A stretch of DNA of 64,000 bases, taken from positions 1 through 64,000 of the forward strand of contig CM022377.1 of NCBI GenBank assembly GCA_011800155.1, read 5' to 3'. The notes beneath the pieces are model-generated. The model saw nothing but the letters and a program-made list of their open reading frames with translations. It was not told the origin of the DNA and did not search any database. Source of the stretch: Flammulina velutipes (lineage: Eukaryota; Basidiomycota; Agaricomycetes; Agaricales; Physalacriaceae). This document shows positions 55,194 to 64,000 of the stretch, one piece after another; positions within the stretch are counted from its first letter, which is position 1, and every line of letters begins with the position of its first letter. The position numbers and the translations under genes are program-made.

Positions 55194-56785
55194 CTATCTA
55201 CCCCCAACCACCACCTCAACAGTCTCATCAAAGTAAAGCCTCCTCTCCTCAAGAGCACACCCCAACCTCCTCCCAACACTAACCTTCAGCTCCTTCCGCG
55301 TCCTGCGCCTCTCCTGCGTAACGCCATTCAAGAAACCCGCGAACCCATCACTCCCCACAACATCAACATCAAGACTCTCCAACATCCCCAAACACCCCGT
55401 CCACCGCGCCATCCCCCCAAAATCCGCTCCCTTCACCTCGCGTATGCCCAGATACCTGAGATCCGGTAGCTGCCGGAGGAGGAACACGAACAGCGTGAAC
55501 GTCGCTGCACAATCCGGGAGTTTAGGCACCCCAAGTTCCCGCCAGTACGCACGCGTCTCTGGATGGAGGTCATCCGAGTTAGCTGGGATGCGGATCTTGT
55601 ACGCGCTGGAGGTGGGGAAAACTACACCATCGAGCGAGAGCTTCCGCAGCTTCCAAAGGGGCAGCGTGCGGATGATCGTCTTGATCAGCGTGGAATGGCC
55701 CGAGTCGCTGTCGGAGGAAGGTGTGTGGGGGTCCCTGACGAGCGAAAGCTCCCTCAGCGCAGGCGTACGAATCAATCCAAGGAGCCAGACGGGCTCGTGC
55801 GCGAGGTGGTACCCTATCGAGAGGGATTGGAGGTTCTCCAAGACGACGAGTGGGCCGGAATGTTTGTTTCGGTAGACGATATCTGTGAGCTCCAGGTGCT
55901 GGAGCGTATGGGCGCTGGCTGTGAGCATCGCAAAGAGCGCAGGTGATGAAGGTCGGTTGGCTTCAGGCTGGTTACGCAAGGAAAGCTTGTGGAGCCCTTG
56001 GATCGAAGGGAAGACATCCCAGTTATATGAAGCACCGCATAATTCGAGCTCCTGGAGGACGGGGTAGGTGGTGTTGCCCCAGGCGTTGACAGTCGCCAGT
56101 CCGGGAGGCGTACGACAATGGGGGTGTTGCAGGATGGCGATGCGGCTTGCAAAATCGTCCGGTTCGGTGAAAAGCTGGTAGTTGGGGGTCCGTCCAAGCC
56201 CTGTGGTGGTCACTCCGACATCAACGAAACGGTAGAGCAGGGGCATGATTCGCTGGGAGAGGTATTTGAGGGCAGTCCGTTTGAGGGCGCTGGTTTGCCC
56301 GTGGATCTCGAGAGATGCGATTCGGCGCGAGTTGGCGTGTAGGAGTGTCGACAGGACGAGAGCGTGATGTTGGCTGAAGTAATGGCCGTCATCTGGGCGC
56401 ATTGGGTAATGATAGGGAGCGTAGGGAAAGTGGATTACAATGTCAAGCGGAAGGTCGCCAGATCGGAGGAAGGCGGTGGTAGTGAATGGGAGCAGGAAAT
56501 AAGGCTCTGGGAGTGTGCCTTCCGTGTAGAAAGCTGTGGGCCTGAGTGCTGATTTTTCCGTGACGAGGATTGAAGTCCACAGCGCAGGGCACCTCTCGGC
56601 AGCTGCGCACCACTGCGAAGAGACTACGCAGAAATTGGGAAGGAGGACTTTGTTCCATTCGTCCAATGTGACGGAACGGTAAGCGTGTTTGAATATCTCC
56701 TGGAGAATTTCGAGAGGTAGAGAGTCCGTGCTCTGTAACAAAGGTTAACAGGAAGCCTAGCATTGAGGTGGAAAAGACGAACCAT
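55194..56785 (-). CDS. F-box/LRR protein, duplicate 2
   Basis: Mini-exon 56783-56785 holds only the start codon, intron 56733-56782 (GTTCGT...TTACAG), exon 55194-56732; 513 residues. Splicing gives M-STDSLPLEILQEIFKH; without it no ATG precedes the F-box. Domain layout equals duplicate 1: F-box ~4-57 (LPNFCVVSSQWCAAAERCPA) and LRRs (LHKLSLRNQP, LQHLELTDIV, LQSLSIGYHL, LRELSLVRDP, LRKLSLDGVV, LRYLGIREVK). The two differ mostly in the C-terminal repeats, consistent with diversifying target recognition (inference). It is followed upstream by a caspase-like gene, a pairing that recurs at 60.4-64 kb. Confidence 0.83.
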
Positions 56786-56845
56786 GATGTGTCGGCGGAT
56801 GGAATCGTTGGTTTGTGAAGGGAAATGCGACGCTGTGACGGGAGT

Positions 56846-57295
56846 TTAGACGAGAGGGTTATATAAAGGCGTGAACACGGCCGGCAATGAAATAGACGGA
56901 CAATGGGAGGATAGTTCGCCATTGTACGAGCACGCGTATACCAGCCTTGTGGGAACAAGGTCGATGTTGGCCAAGGATCCGTGCAGACTGCGTCGACTAG
57001 CTGTTTGGAAGCGACGGTGACGGCGAATACGGATCCTCAACAATCCAGACGCGTACTCGGGATGAACTGGTGGTGGCAGGTAGGTCGTCTTTGCTTGTCG
57101 AAGGCAGCCTCGCCAATGTGCGCATTCGTCGTCTCGCTTCGTCTCCAACCCTACTTTCGTCTCCTCGACATCGACGTCATCCATTGACACGGCCTGAGTG
57201 TTCTCCTTGTCCCACTGTTCCTCGGAATTGTCGCGCGCGCAGGTGGAAGTGTACTCGTCGTCGTTGTCGTCGTCGCCGTCGTCCTGGGTAGTCAT
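56846..57295 (-). CDS. Hypothetical acidic protein, weakly supported
   Basis: 149 codons from an ATG in GGAAACGGAGGATGAC context. The first ~65 residues are very acidic (DDGDDDNDDEY, MDDVDVEETK); the rest is Arg-rich and may be read-through into the F-box promoter. The same 5' context occurs at about 61485, where the frame stops after 13 codons. Probably the first exon of a duplicated small gene. Confidence 0.3.
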   Translation of the reverse strand: MTTQDDGDDDNDDEYTSTCARDNSEEQWDKENTQAVSMDDVDVEETKVGLETKRDDECAHWRGCLRQAKTTYLPPPVHPEYASGLLRIRIRRHRRFQTASRRSLHGSLANIDLVPTRLVYACSYNGELSSHCPSISLPAVFTPLYNPLV

Positions 57296-57480
57296 CCTCC
57301 GTTTCCTAGCAGCGTCGCGGATAAGACCATCGTCGTCCTACAGCCTGTACCATGAAATCTACGCGCATACATCCAAACGTCGTCGTCGTCGTCGTCGGTG
57401 GTGGTCGTGGTAGGAAGGAAAGAAGGAATATTTTCCCACGTGGGTATTCTGATCTCAGGCTGTGGCGTCATAGATACAGC
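57290..57480 (+). repeat. Duplicated block shared with 61470-61670
   Basis: GTCATCCTCCGTTTCCTAG at one end and CCACGTGGGTATT-TGATCT...TGTGGCGTCA at the other occur in the same order and spacing at 61473 and 61640-61665. Supports segmental duplication of this part of the subtelomere. Confidence 0.7.
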
Positions 57481-57692
57481 GCCAATCAATACCATGGTCC
57501 AAGCGATAGGGCCTCATGGATTTATCTACTGACATATGCCTTCCGAGCCATTCTATTCCTTGTGTAAAGCACAGAAAGCACCACAACTCGGATCGTTCAA
57601 GTGGAGGGAGGAAAAGATAGATTCAAAACAAGAAATACACATATTTATCGGGTGCATTTTCAGCTTCGTGTTGGCTTTCCAACTACCAATCC

Positions 57693-59927
57693 TCAAGACA
57701 CTCCCATCCCACAGCCCCCCTCCTGACGCTCCAAAACAATCGGAATACAAACCGTGTCCCAAAGCCGGTACTGAGGCCTCCAAATCCCGACCGCCCGACC
57801 CGCGAAAGGGTATTCCTGCGGTATATGGCTCAAATCAACATGTTCCGTAGACAAAAAGAGCTTGATAATGCCAACGTCGACATTCTGGCCTTCATCGAGC
57901 ACGAACGTCTGGGGAGGCGCGACTTTCTCGCCGTACCCGATGGTGAGGAATCCATTAGCTGGGAGTATAGCTGTAGGGCCCTTTTGAGTCGTGCTTATAG
58001 ATTGTAGGTATGAATCTGATCCAATAACAGTGTTAGTAACGTCTCGAGAAAACAGAAGGGACTCACAAATGCTGAGGTCATAAATGTTGAAGTGGAATGC
58101 AGAGACGAAAAGGTCCACATCCGACGAATTATTGATACGAAAGCCATACGGCCTCGCTTCGTCGTCAATCTTCATCCTAATAGCCCCATCTACGCACAGA
58201 TCATCCCCAACGGGCTTCATCCCTCCAATCCCCCCACCAAAACCGCTACTCTCAAGCGCATAACACTCAACACTAATCACCGACGAAATTCTATACACCT
58301 TCTCCGTAGTCGTCCGACGAAGATGCCAAAAAAAATTAGCCACGCCCGGAAGGAACTTCTCCATCGTCTCTCGATCCCTAGCCGGACGCCACCGAACTTC
58401 CTTCACGCCAAACTCGAGATACCTCTCGTGCGTAATTTCAAAGCGGACGGAATCTCCCTCCGTACTAACAACAAGATCAGGCTCCCTCCGAGTCCCCGCC
58501 TGAACATGAAAAGACGGCGCAAACCCAGACCGCGCCCTCATCCCCTCCCGAACCTCCGCACACATCTTCGCAAATTCCGCATCCTCCTCAGAGTCGAGCT
58601 TGAAAAGTATACGAGCGTCTCCTTCGGTTGCGCCTCTGCGTATTTGCCGAACATGAGCACCACTGTCGGGTAAGACGAATTCCTCCGAGTTAGCAGGACA
58701 CAAGAAGGCTTCGCGTTGTCGAACTTGGTAGACGATGAGACGACCGAGCTCGCTCGCACGGGCCTTTTTGTCATAGACAGCAAATTCACTACCAATGGTG
58801 ATTTCATCCGCCTCGCCAGCACCGAATGAATATCCGTGCCCCGATTTGAGGTCGTAGCACGAACGCCTGGAACCAGTACTATTGCCAACGTGGGTATGGA
58901 AGAAAACACGATCCCTATAGTCCCCATCGCATTGCGGAGTCTGACTGATACATGATTGCATAAGAGACAGGACCCGCAAACACTAAAGACTCACTCACTT
59001 CCCAGGATCAAAAATCTTCAAATTCCCAATAGCCTCCGCGTACGTCAAGTTTCCCACATCCGTAGACCTAAGCAGCCTAGTCAAAGCGGACGTAAAATCC
59101 CCCCGACCATGATGCTCTTGTGCCATCTGAATCGGGCTACACGCAGCCAGGAGAACATGCGAGCGGAGCGCCTTGTGTTCGTCCTGTAGTGAAACCATGG
59201 GCCCGCGATACGCCGGAAAGGCATCGGCGCCTAGCGTAGTACCTTCAGGGAGTACGACCGCGCGAGCTGTCCCGGTAGCACCTCGAGTCCCAAAGCCCGA
59301 GTAACAAGAATCGAACACGACTGTCTGCGAACTCATCAGTATACAATTTCCAACAGCCTAACAAACAGAGAACGCACGATATTATTCCCTTTCCCATCCG
59401 CGATCTTCTCCAACAGGTAATTAAGCATAATACTAGACACCCCATTCTTCTTTATGGGACTATCGCCCGAGCCAGGATCAAAGTCATACGGGACCAACGT
59501 CCCAATCTTTCCATGACACATCTCCTTGAATGAGGCGGGCGGCCATGCTCTACTTCCGTGTCCCGCGTAGAATATGAAGATATTGGCGCCTTGGGGAATG
59601 TGTGAGTCTGTGGCGAGAGATCGCAGGGCGTCTGTGATGGCAAAGGCGGTCGCGGCTTCGTTGTAGAGGCGGGTGATGTGGACATCATTACGATTGAGGC
59701 TTTCGAGGAATGCGCGTATGTCTTCGGCGTCTGTTACGCATCCCGTCAGGTCATGGTCGGGCCATTTGTATTTGTCGATGCCAATGAGGAGGCCGAAGAT
59801 TGGAGGAGTGGTCCTGTATGGAGGGGTGAGGAAAGTATGCGTATGAGATCATAGAATCCATTTCATACCTCTTCATACCTGCAGTCCTCGAAGTCGTGAG
59901 GTATTCTGCGCAGTAGTAAAAGATCGC
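57693..59927 (-). CDS. Caspase-domain (metacaspase-like, C14) protein with C-terminal beta domain
   Basis: Exons (minus): 59879-59927 (5' part uncertain), 59378-59813, 58999-59324, 58067-58944, 57693-58015; introns of 51-65 nt. Protease domain: FGLLIGIDKYKWPDHDLTGC, catalytic His in FIFYAGHGSRAWPP (~59562), PYDFDPGSGDSPI, catalytic Cys in VVFDSCYSGFGTRG (~59305), LLAACSPIQMAQE. The C-terminal ~390 residues hold NQTPQCDGD, then YGFRINNSSDVDLFVSAFHF, FLTIGYGEK and VDVGIIKLFLSTEHVDL, a module repeated in the second copy. Metacaspases cleave after Arg/Lys, often in stress or cell-death responses; the dyad is intact. The start exon was not found. Confidence 0.82.
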
Positions 59928-60399
59928 CTATAGACAGTGGTTAATGTGCGATTATTTAAAGCTCGACGAAAGCCCCACATGGACTGTTTTCCAGTGATGT
60001 GGTAACGCCCAGGAATAAATACATGGTTCCTACCAAATGCGCGAAGCCCCGTATTCTAGTGGAATTTGAGCCGTCAAAATACAAGCGCTGGAAACTTCAA
60101 TTAGAATCTTCGTTCGATAAGCAGAGTAGATAGACGCGTACTGATTTAGCGCCAGGTCATAGATGCGATAACACTCTGCGAGCCGGTACGACATGATTAC
60201 CTGTGCTAGAATACTCTCGCGTCTTCGTCGGATCTTCTTCGAGGTGGCGCGGGGTCATCGTTATAATGAGCAAAAGTAAAGAAGCTCAGAAATGGAATCA
60301 ATTAAGTCTAGGCAGACGGTAAAGACAAGATGCGCAACGCGCACGCGATGATAGGAAAATCGAGTTTCAGGTTTGAGTATGGAACCTGGATAGTCCTGG
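59928..60399. other. Upstream flank of caspase copy 1
   Basis: Probably contains the first exon(s) and promoter of the caspase gene; I could not fix a start codon. Confidence 0.4.
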
Positions 60400-60500
60400 T
60401 CGACCGAAGTAATGATCGTCTTCTGGGCGTAGTGGGTAACGATAGGGAGCATAGGGAAAGTGGATTACGATGTCGAGGGGAAGGCTGCCGGTCGAAGGGA
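60400..60500 (-). pseudogene. Fragment of the F-box/LRR gene
   Basis: AAGTAATGATCGTCTTCTGG, GCGTAGTGGGTAACGATAGG, GAGCATAGGGAAAGTGGATT and ACGATGTCGAGGGGAAGG match 49694-49775 of duplicate 1 and the equivalent in duplicate 2 (the RPDDGHYFS / PLRPDDG coding part). Only ~100 bp of the 1.5 kb gene are left. Confidence 0.7.
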
Positions 60501-60639
60501 GAAGGAGGATAGGCTACCAAAGCAGCCTCTTCCACTAGCCCATCAATCCACTATGTCTCCAAAATGTTCACGAAGCAGATACAGGCATCGCATATCATCC
60601 TCCGTTGGAACGACGGGCGCTCGGAGGGGGAATCGACAT

Positions 60640-60830
60640 GCCAATGCGGCTGTGGAATGGATGGACAAGCGTGATGCCTTGTCGTTGTAGACTCGGGCGT
60701 CTCTGCGGGTGCTCTGGGCGAGCGAGAAGATGTCGTCGTCCTATGACATCCATGGTTCAGGTGAATCTTCCTCTGCCCATCGCTCTGCACTTCCCCTTTG
60801 TCCACTTCCGGGTTATCCAGGCTTCGTACC
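60640..60830 (+). repeat. Duplicated block shared with 50520-50720
   Basis: TGGACAAGCGTGATGCCTTG, CTGCGGGTGCTCTGGGCGAG, AAGATGTCGTCGTCCTATGA and ATCTTCCTCTGCCC in the same order as 50550-50660. Confidence 0.65.
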
Positions 60831-60885
60831 CAAGCTGCTCGTCCAAGCTATCTTTTTCCTAGGTGAACTGGATGGAGACGACACG

Positions 60886-61413
60886 TTAGATATCGAACGA
60901 ACACCAATGTAGGAAATGTACCGAAAGGTCCGGGATTCGCTGGACCAACACGGATATGTAGGACCGAGACGCTTGAGGAGTGTCGATGGTTGGATCATTG
61001 GAGAAGGGGAATGTCGAGGGTTGAGAGTTGAGCGTAGACCCGTCTTCTCGACCTGATCCATATCCAACGTCGTACTCTTGGCTCGAGGACCCCAAGGAAG
61101 GCCGCAATGTCGATGTTTCGAGGACGGGGGCACTGACAGCTGCGTCGTCTCCGGAGATTATAGTCATTATATCTTGCGATGCTATAAAGTCATCCATCCT
61201 CCTCTGAGATGCGCGTATTTCTGCAGCCGCGTGAGCAGACATTTGGCGCGCACAAGAAAGACGCGGTACGTACCTAGGTTGTTCCATCAAGTCATGGATT
61301 ATTTGCGGAATCTGCGCGGGATCCTCCACGGTCTCGACGCAAGATGGAGGTGACAGGGAGGTCGTCGTTCTCTGCCGCCTTTTTTGCCTTCCTCCCACCA
61401 CATTGACTGGCAC
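60886..61413 (-). CDS. Hypothetical Ser/Arg-rich protein, weakly supported
   Basis: ATG at 61413 (MPVNVVGGRQKRRQRTTTSL). A possible intron (GTACGTACC...GCTGCAG, ~61219-61274) would remove YVPRLSCARQ, and a second (GTACATTTCC...CATCCAG, ~60860-60912) near the end. The sequence is polar, Ser/Thr-rich and disordered (LRPSLGSSSQEYDVGYGS). No domain. A related, more decayed region is at about 51.1-51.3 kb. The frame through the last junction is ambiguous. Confidence 0.35.
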   Translation of the reverse strand: MPVNVVGGRQKRRQRTTTSLSPPSCVETVEDPAQIPQIIHDLMEQPRYVPRLSCARQMSAHAAAEIRASQRRMDDFIASQDIMTIISGDDAAVSAPVLETSTLRPSLGSSSQEYDVGYGSGREDGSTLNSQPSTFPFSNDPTIDTPQASRSYISVLVQRIPDLSVHFLHWCSFDI

Positions 61414-61469
61414 GTCGTGGAAGCCCTTGGCTCATCACGGCGCTGGATCGTCGCGCTCAGCGGTAAATC

Positions 61470-61670
61470 TGGTCATCCTCCGTTTCCTAGAGGCGTCGCT
61501 GCGTATTGGAGGCGACCAGAATCGTCTTATGGCCTATACTGTGCAATATCCACGTATACAGGCATCCGAACATTGCTGTTGTCGTCGGAGTAGCGGTGGT
61601 TGAAGACGAAGAAGGAAAATCATGATTTCATTTTACCACGTGGGTATTTTGATCTGTGGCGTCAGTTATA
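61470..61670 (+). repeat. Duplicated block shared with 57290-57480
   Basis: Second copy of the CATCCTCCGTTTCCTAG ... CCACGTGGGTATTTTGATCT block, same orientation, 4.2 kb from the first. Confidence 0.7.
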
Positions 61671-62468
61671 AAATGGAGGAAGCATGTTACCTCGCTTCGT
61701 CATGAATGCTGGCTGGTCTGCACAATTCTGACGCTTGTGGAAGACATAACTACATCCAATATTGCCGTCGTTCTGCTCCGTATATCGGTGTGCGCCACAT
61801 ATGCAAAGTCATCAGGTTGCTCAAGAAGCAATGCGAAAGGGATAGTCTGCTGATAAATTTCCCCCTCTGCCATTTACTTGACTGCCAACCTACTCCTGCG
61901 AGTCAGTATCAGGTATATATAAGGATTCATCCTGAACTGCCAGGTATACCATGTCTTCCTTCACCTCTACTGAAACATCTTTCCATCCATCCCGCTCTTT
62001 CCACTCTCCGACTCCGACGATGTCAAACTGACATCCAGCCCAAACGCCACGAACAAACTTCGCACTGAACTGCGGCGACAAAGGTATGCCCACGCTGGGA
62101 TCCGCAGACCATACAATGCGCGACAGCATGAGGGGATTACTGTCGAACCAATACGACGTATTCTGATCTGGCGTCGAGTCCCGACTTCAGAGCCATACGC
62201 ACACGATCGACGACGAATAGACTGATTTGGACGCCTTCGTCCCGCAAAATTGCTACTAGTTGACAAAATCAGACCGCTCGGATAGGTTGAATGATACGTC
62301 TACCGACAAAGACAACTACAATGGTGAGCGTCCCATTGTCCACGGTGCGCATAGTATATGCTTACATCATAACTACTAACAGCACAGTAGCATCGATTGT
62401 GGTCAGATGCTATCTTGTCAAATGTGTATAAACGCTATATCAAGGTTACATGGACGCCATGAGTAATT
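61671..62468. other. 3' flank of caspase copy 2
   Basis: Contains GGTGTGCGCCACATATGC (61789), a copy of the dispersed short element. Overlapping ORFs have no features. Confidence 0.4.
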
Positions 62469-64000
62469 TTAAACCTTTCGGCGCATAACGATTGGTACGA
62501 GCATCGTATCCCAAATCCGATGTGTAAGGTTGGAAGTATATCTGGAACTACCGCGAGCTGAGGGAAGGAATGGGGATTCCTGAGGGACATCCATGTAATC
62601 GACATGTTCGGTTGAGAGGAATACCTTGACATATCCAACGTCGACTTCCTGACCTTCTGGGACAGAAAAACATCGTGGCGGATAGCCACCTGAACCATAG
62701 CCGATAGTAAGTGACCCGTATGGCTGGATAGAAGGGTAATGACCCTTGTCACCCGCAGCTGAAGGTTGGTAGTACGGCTCTGATGTAAGAAATGCCAGTG
62801 ATTAAACCGTGGTTGACAACCCGGAAAGGAACCACTCACCGATACTGAGATTGCTCATGTCAAAGTAGAACACGGAAACAAAAAGAGGAACATTCAATGT
62901 GTTCTTGATATGAAATCCGTAAGGGGTTTCGCCATCGGGGATGTCGATCTGGATAATACCACCCACACAGAGGTTGTTACCAACGACCTCTATGTCCTGA
63001 GAGCCAAATTCAGGAGGTTTGAGCTCGTAGCATGCAAACATGATTTTCGGAGAAATGAGATGTTCTCCAGTGGTCGTTCGACGGAGATTCCAATAAAAAT
63101 CAGTAATCCCGCGAAGAACTTTGACCATCGCGTCGACGTCACGGACTTTTGGGTGGTAAGGAATCTTATTCAGGCCAGCAGCCCGACAGATCTTGTCGGT
63201 GATGGTGAAGTGCACATCACCGTTTCCGAGCACGTCGACTATAAGGTCCGGGTATATATCTGGCGTGGCAATGAGGTCAGAATTCTTCTTCGGGGTGGCG
63301 ATGACCTTGAAAGATGGCTTGAGTGGTGAGTCCTCGATCATTGTCTTCCGCATGGGCGTGAAGACATGTGCGAGGTCCCCAACAAAAAGACGAACATGCT
63401 CAATGGCCCCCACGCCTGTCTGGACGACGAAAGCACCATTGTCGGGTATGGCAAAGGGTTTGCCTCTGGAAAAATCCAGAGTCGACCGCAATGGTTCGGG
63501 GAAGCGAGCGATAAGACTGCCGATCTTCTTGGTGGGTTCCTCAACGTTGTAGACGGCGAATTTAGCGTTGGGGGCAACTCCATGGGCGGCGCCCACATCA
63601 ATGACAAAGCATTTGCTGTCCTTCATCATAGTACGAAGTGTATGACGAGAATGGGCGGCGTGGTTGTAGAGGAAGATGTGGTCCTTGTTGAGCCCTTCGC
63701 ATTGAGGGTTTTGGCTATTGAGTAAATCCGTAAGTACTACACACTGACGAGCTACATGCACTTACCTGGAAAGAGGAGGAATACTACGGATAATGTCGGA
63801 GTATGTCAGTTGCGTTAACTTGTCCGACTTGAGCCTGAGTTGTGTAACCAAAGCGTCTGTGAATACCCCTTTACCACTGGCCTCTCGCGCGCGCTGCTGT
63901 TCGTTGCAGGCTGCCAAAAGAACATGGGAAGCGAGACCCTTGTTTCTATCCCTCGCGAAGACGCTTGTTCCACGGCCTGAAGCAGGCATGGCGTCGATGT
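62469..64000 (-). CDS. Caspase-domain protein, copy 2, 5' part beyond the window
   Basis: Exons (minus): 63766->64000, 62840-63714, 62469-62779; introns 63715-63765 and 62780-62839. The right edge cuts the gene in the protease domain: SHVLLAACNEQQRAREASGK (after the catalytic Cys) and IIRSIPPLS are present; the His/Cys dyad lies outside. C-terminal module: QNPQCEGLNKDHIFLYNH, YGFHIKNTLNVPLFVSVFYF, GSLTIGYGSGG, VDVGYVKVFLSTEHVD, PQESPFLPS, RIWDTMLVPIV, aligning throughout with copy 1 (both introns in the same places and phases). Paralogue of 57693-59927, so a tandem pair. The frame is intact as far as visible. Confidence 0.82.

Noticed and set aside
1..64000. CRISPR arrays, bacterial operons, insertion sequences
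   Set aside because: The window is eukaryotic (spliceosomal introns, telomere); no regularly spaced identical repeats were seen.

Overview
The window is a chromosome end of a filamentous basidiomycete, probably an agaricomycete. Four things point this way. The left edge starts with CCCTAA/CCCCTAA telomeric repeats. The genes are broken by many 43-65 nt introns (GTRNGT donors, YAG acceptors). The families found (F-box proteins, caspase-like proteins, P450, GT32 glycosyltransferase, G-alpha, protein-kinase-like) are typical of agaric genomes. Adjacent paralogues and decayed copies are frequent, as in subtelomeres. The species cannot be named from the sequence.

Region 1 (1-6.9 kb): two head-to-tail copies of a Penelope-like reverse transcriptase element without a GIY-YIG endonuclease (Coprina/Athena type). 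Each copy is 5'-truncated, points its 5' end at the chromosome terminus, and is joined at its 3' end to C-rich telomeric repeats. This is the arrangement expected for reverse transcription primed directly on the chromosome's 3' end.

Region 2 (6.9-26 kb): two paralogous small secreted proteins (7.5-8.1, 10.3-10.8 kb); an inverted relic of a gene family that lies 15 kb further in (11.6 kb); a type II membrane GT32-like glycosyltransferase (12.5-14.8 kb); a degenerate ~300 bp direct-repeat array (14.9-16.2 kb); an 887-residue protein combining an unknown N-terminal region with an F-box (16.8-19.6 kb); an F-box-like protein (20.1-21.1 kb); a heterotrimeric G-protein alpha subunit (22.5-23.9 kb); and a large F-box protein (24.6-26.0 kb).

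Region 3 (26.9-36.9 kb): four tandem same-strand paralogues of an unrecognised four-exon family. Internal exon sizes are almost invariant (96/82/134-140 nt) and each C-terminus carries two basic, NLS-like clusters. An HNH-like gene on the opposite strand and an orphan upstream block interrupt the array. The second member of the 20 kb F-box-like family follows.

Region 4 (36.9-48 kb): tRNA-Gly-like and other tRNA-like sequences, a disordered Pro/Gln/Tyr-rich protein with a basic tail, a cytochrome P450, and a gene-poor stretch containing F-box relics.

Region 5 (48.5-64 kb): a mosaic of segmental duplications built from an F-box/LRR gene and a caspase-like gene, all on the minus strand: F-box (48.5), F-box plus caspase (55.2-59.9), F-box fragment plus caspase (60.4 to the right edge). 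Between them are an unknown 253-residue protein and a frameshifted protein-kinase-like gene with an altered catalytic loop.

Gene models were spliced by hand from reading-frame continuity and splice signals. Models whose exon lengths sum exactly and whose phases match are given higher confidence.
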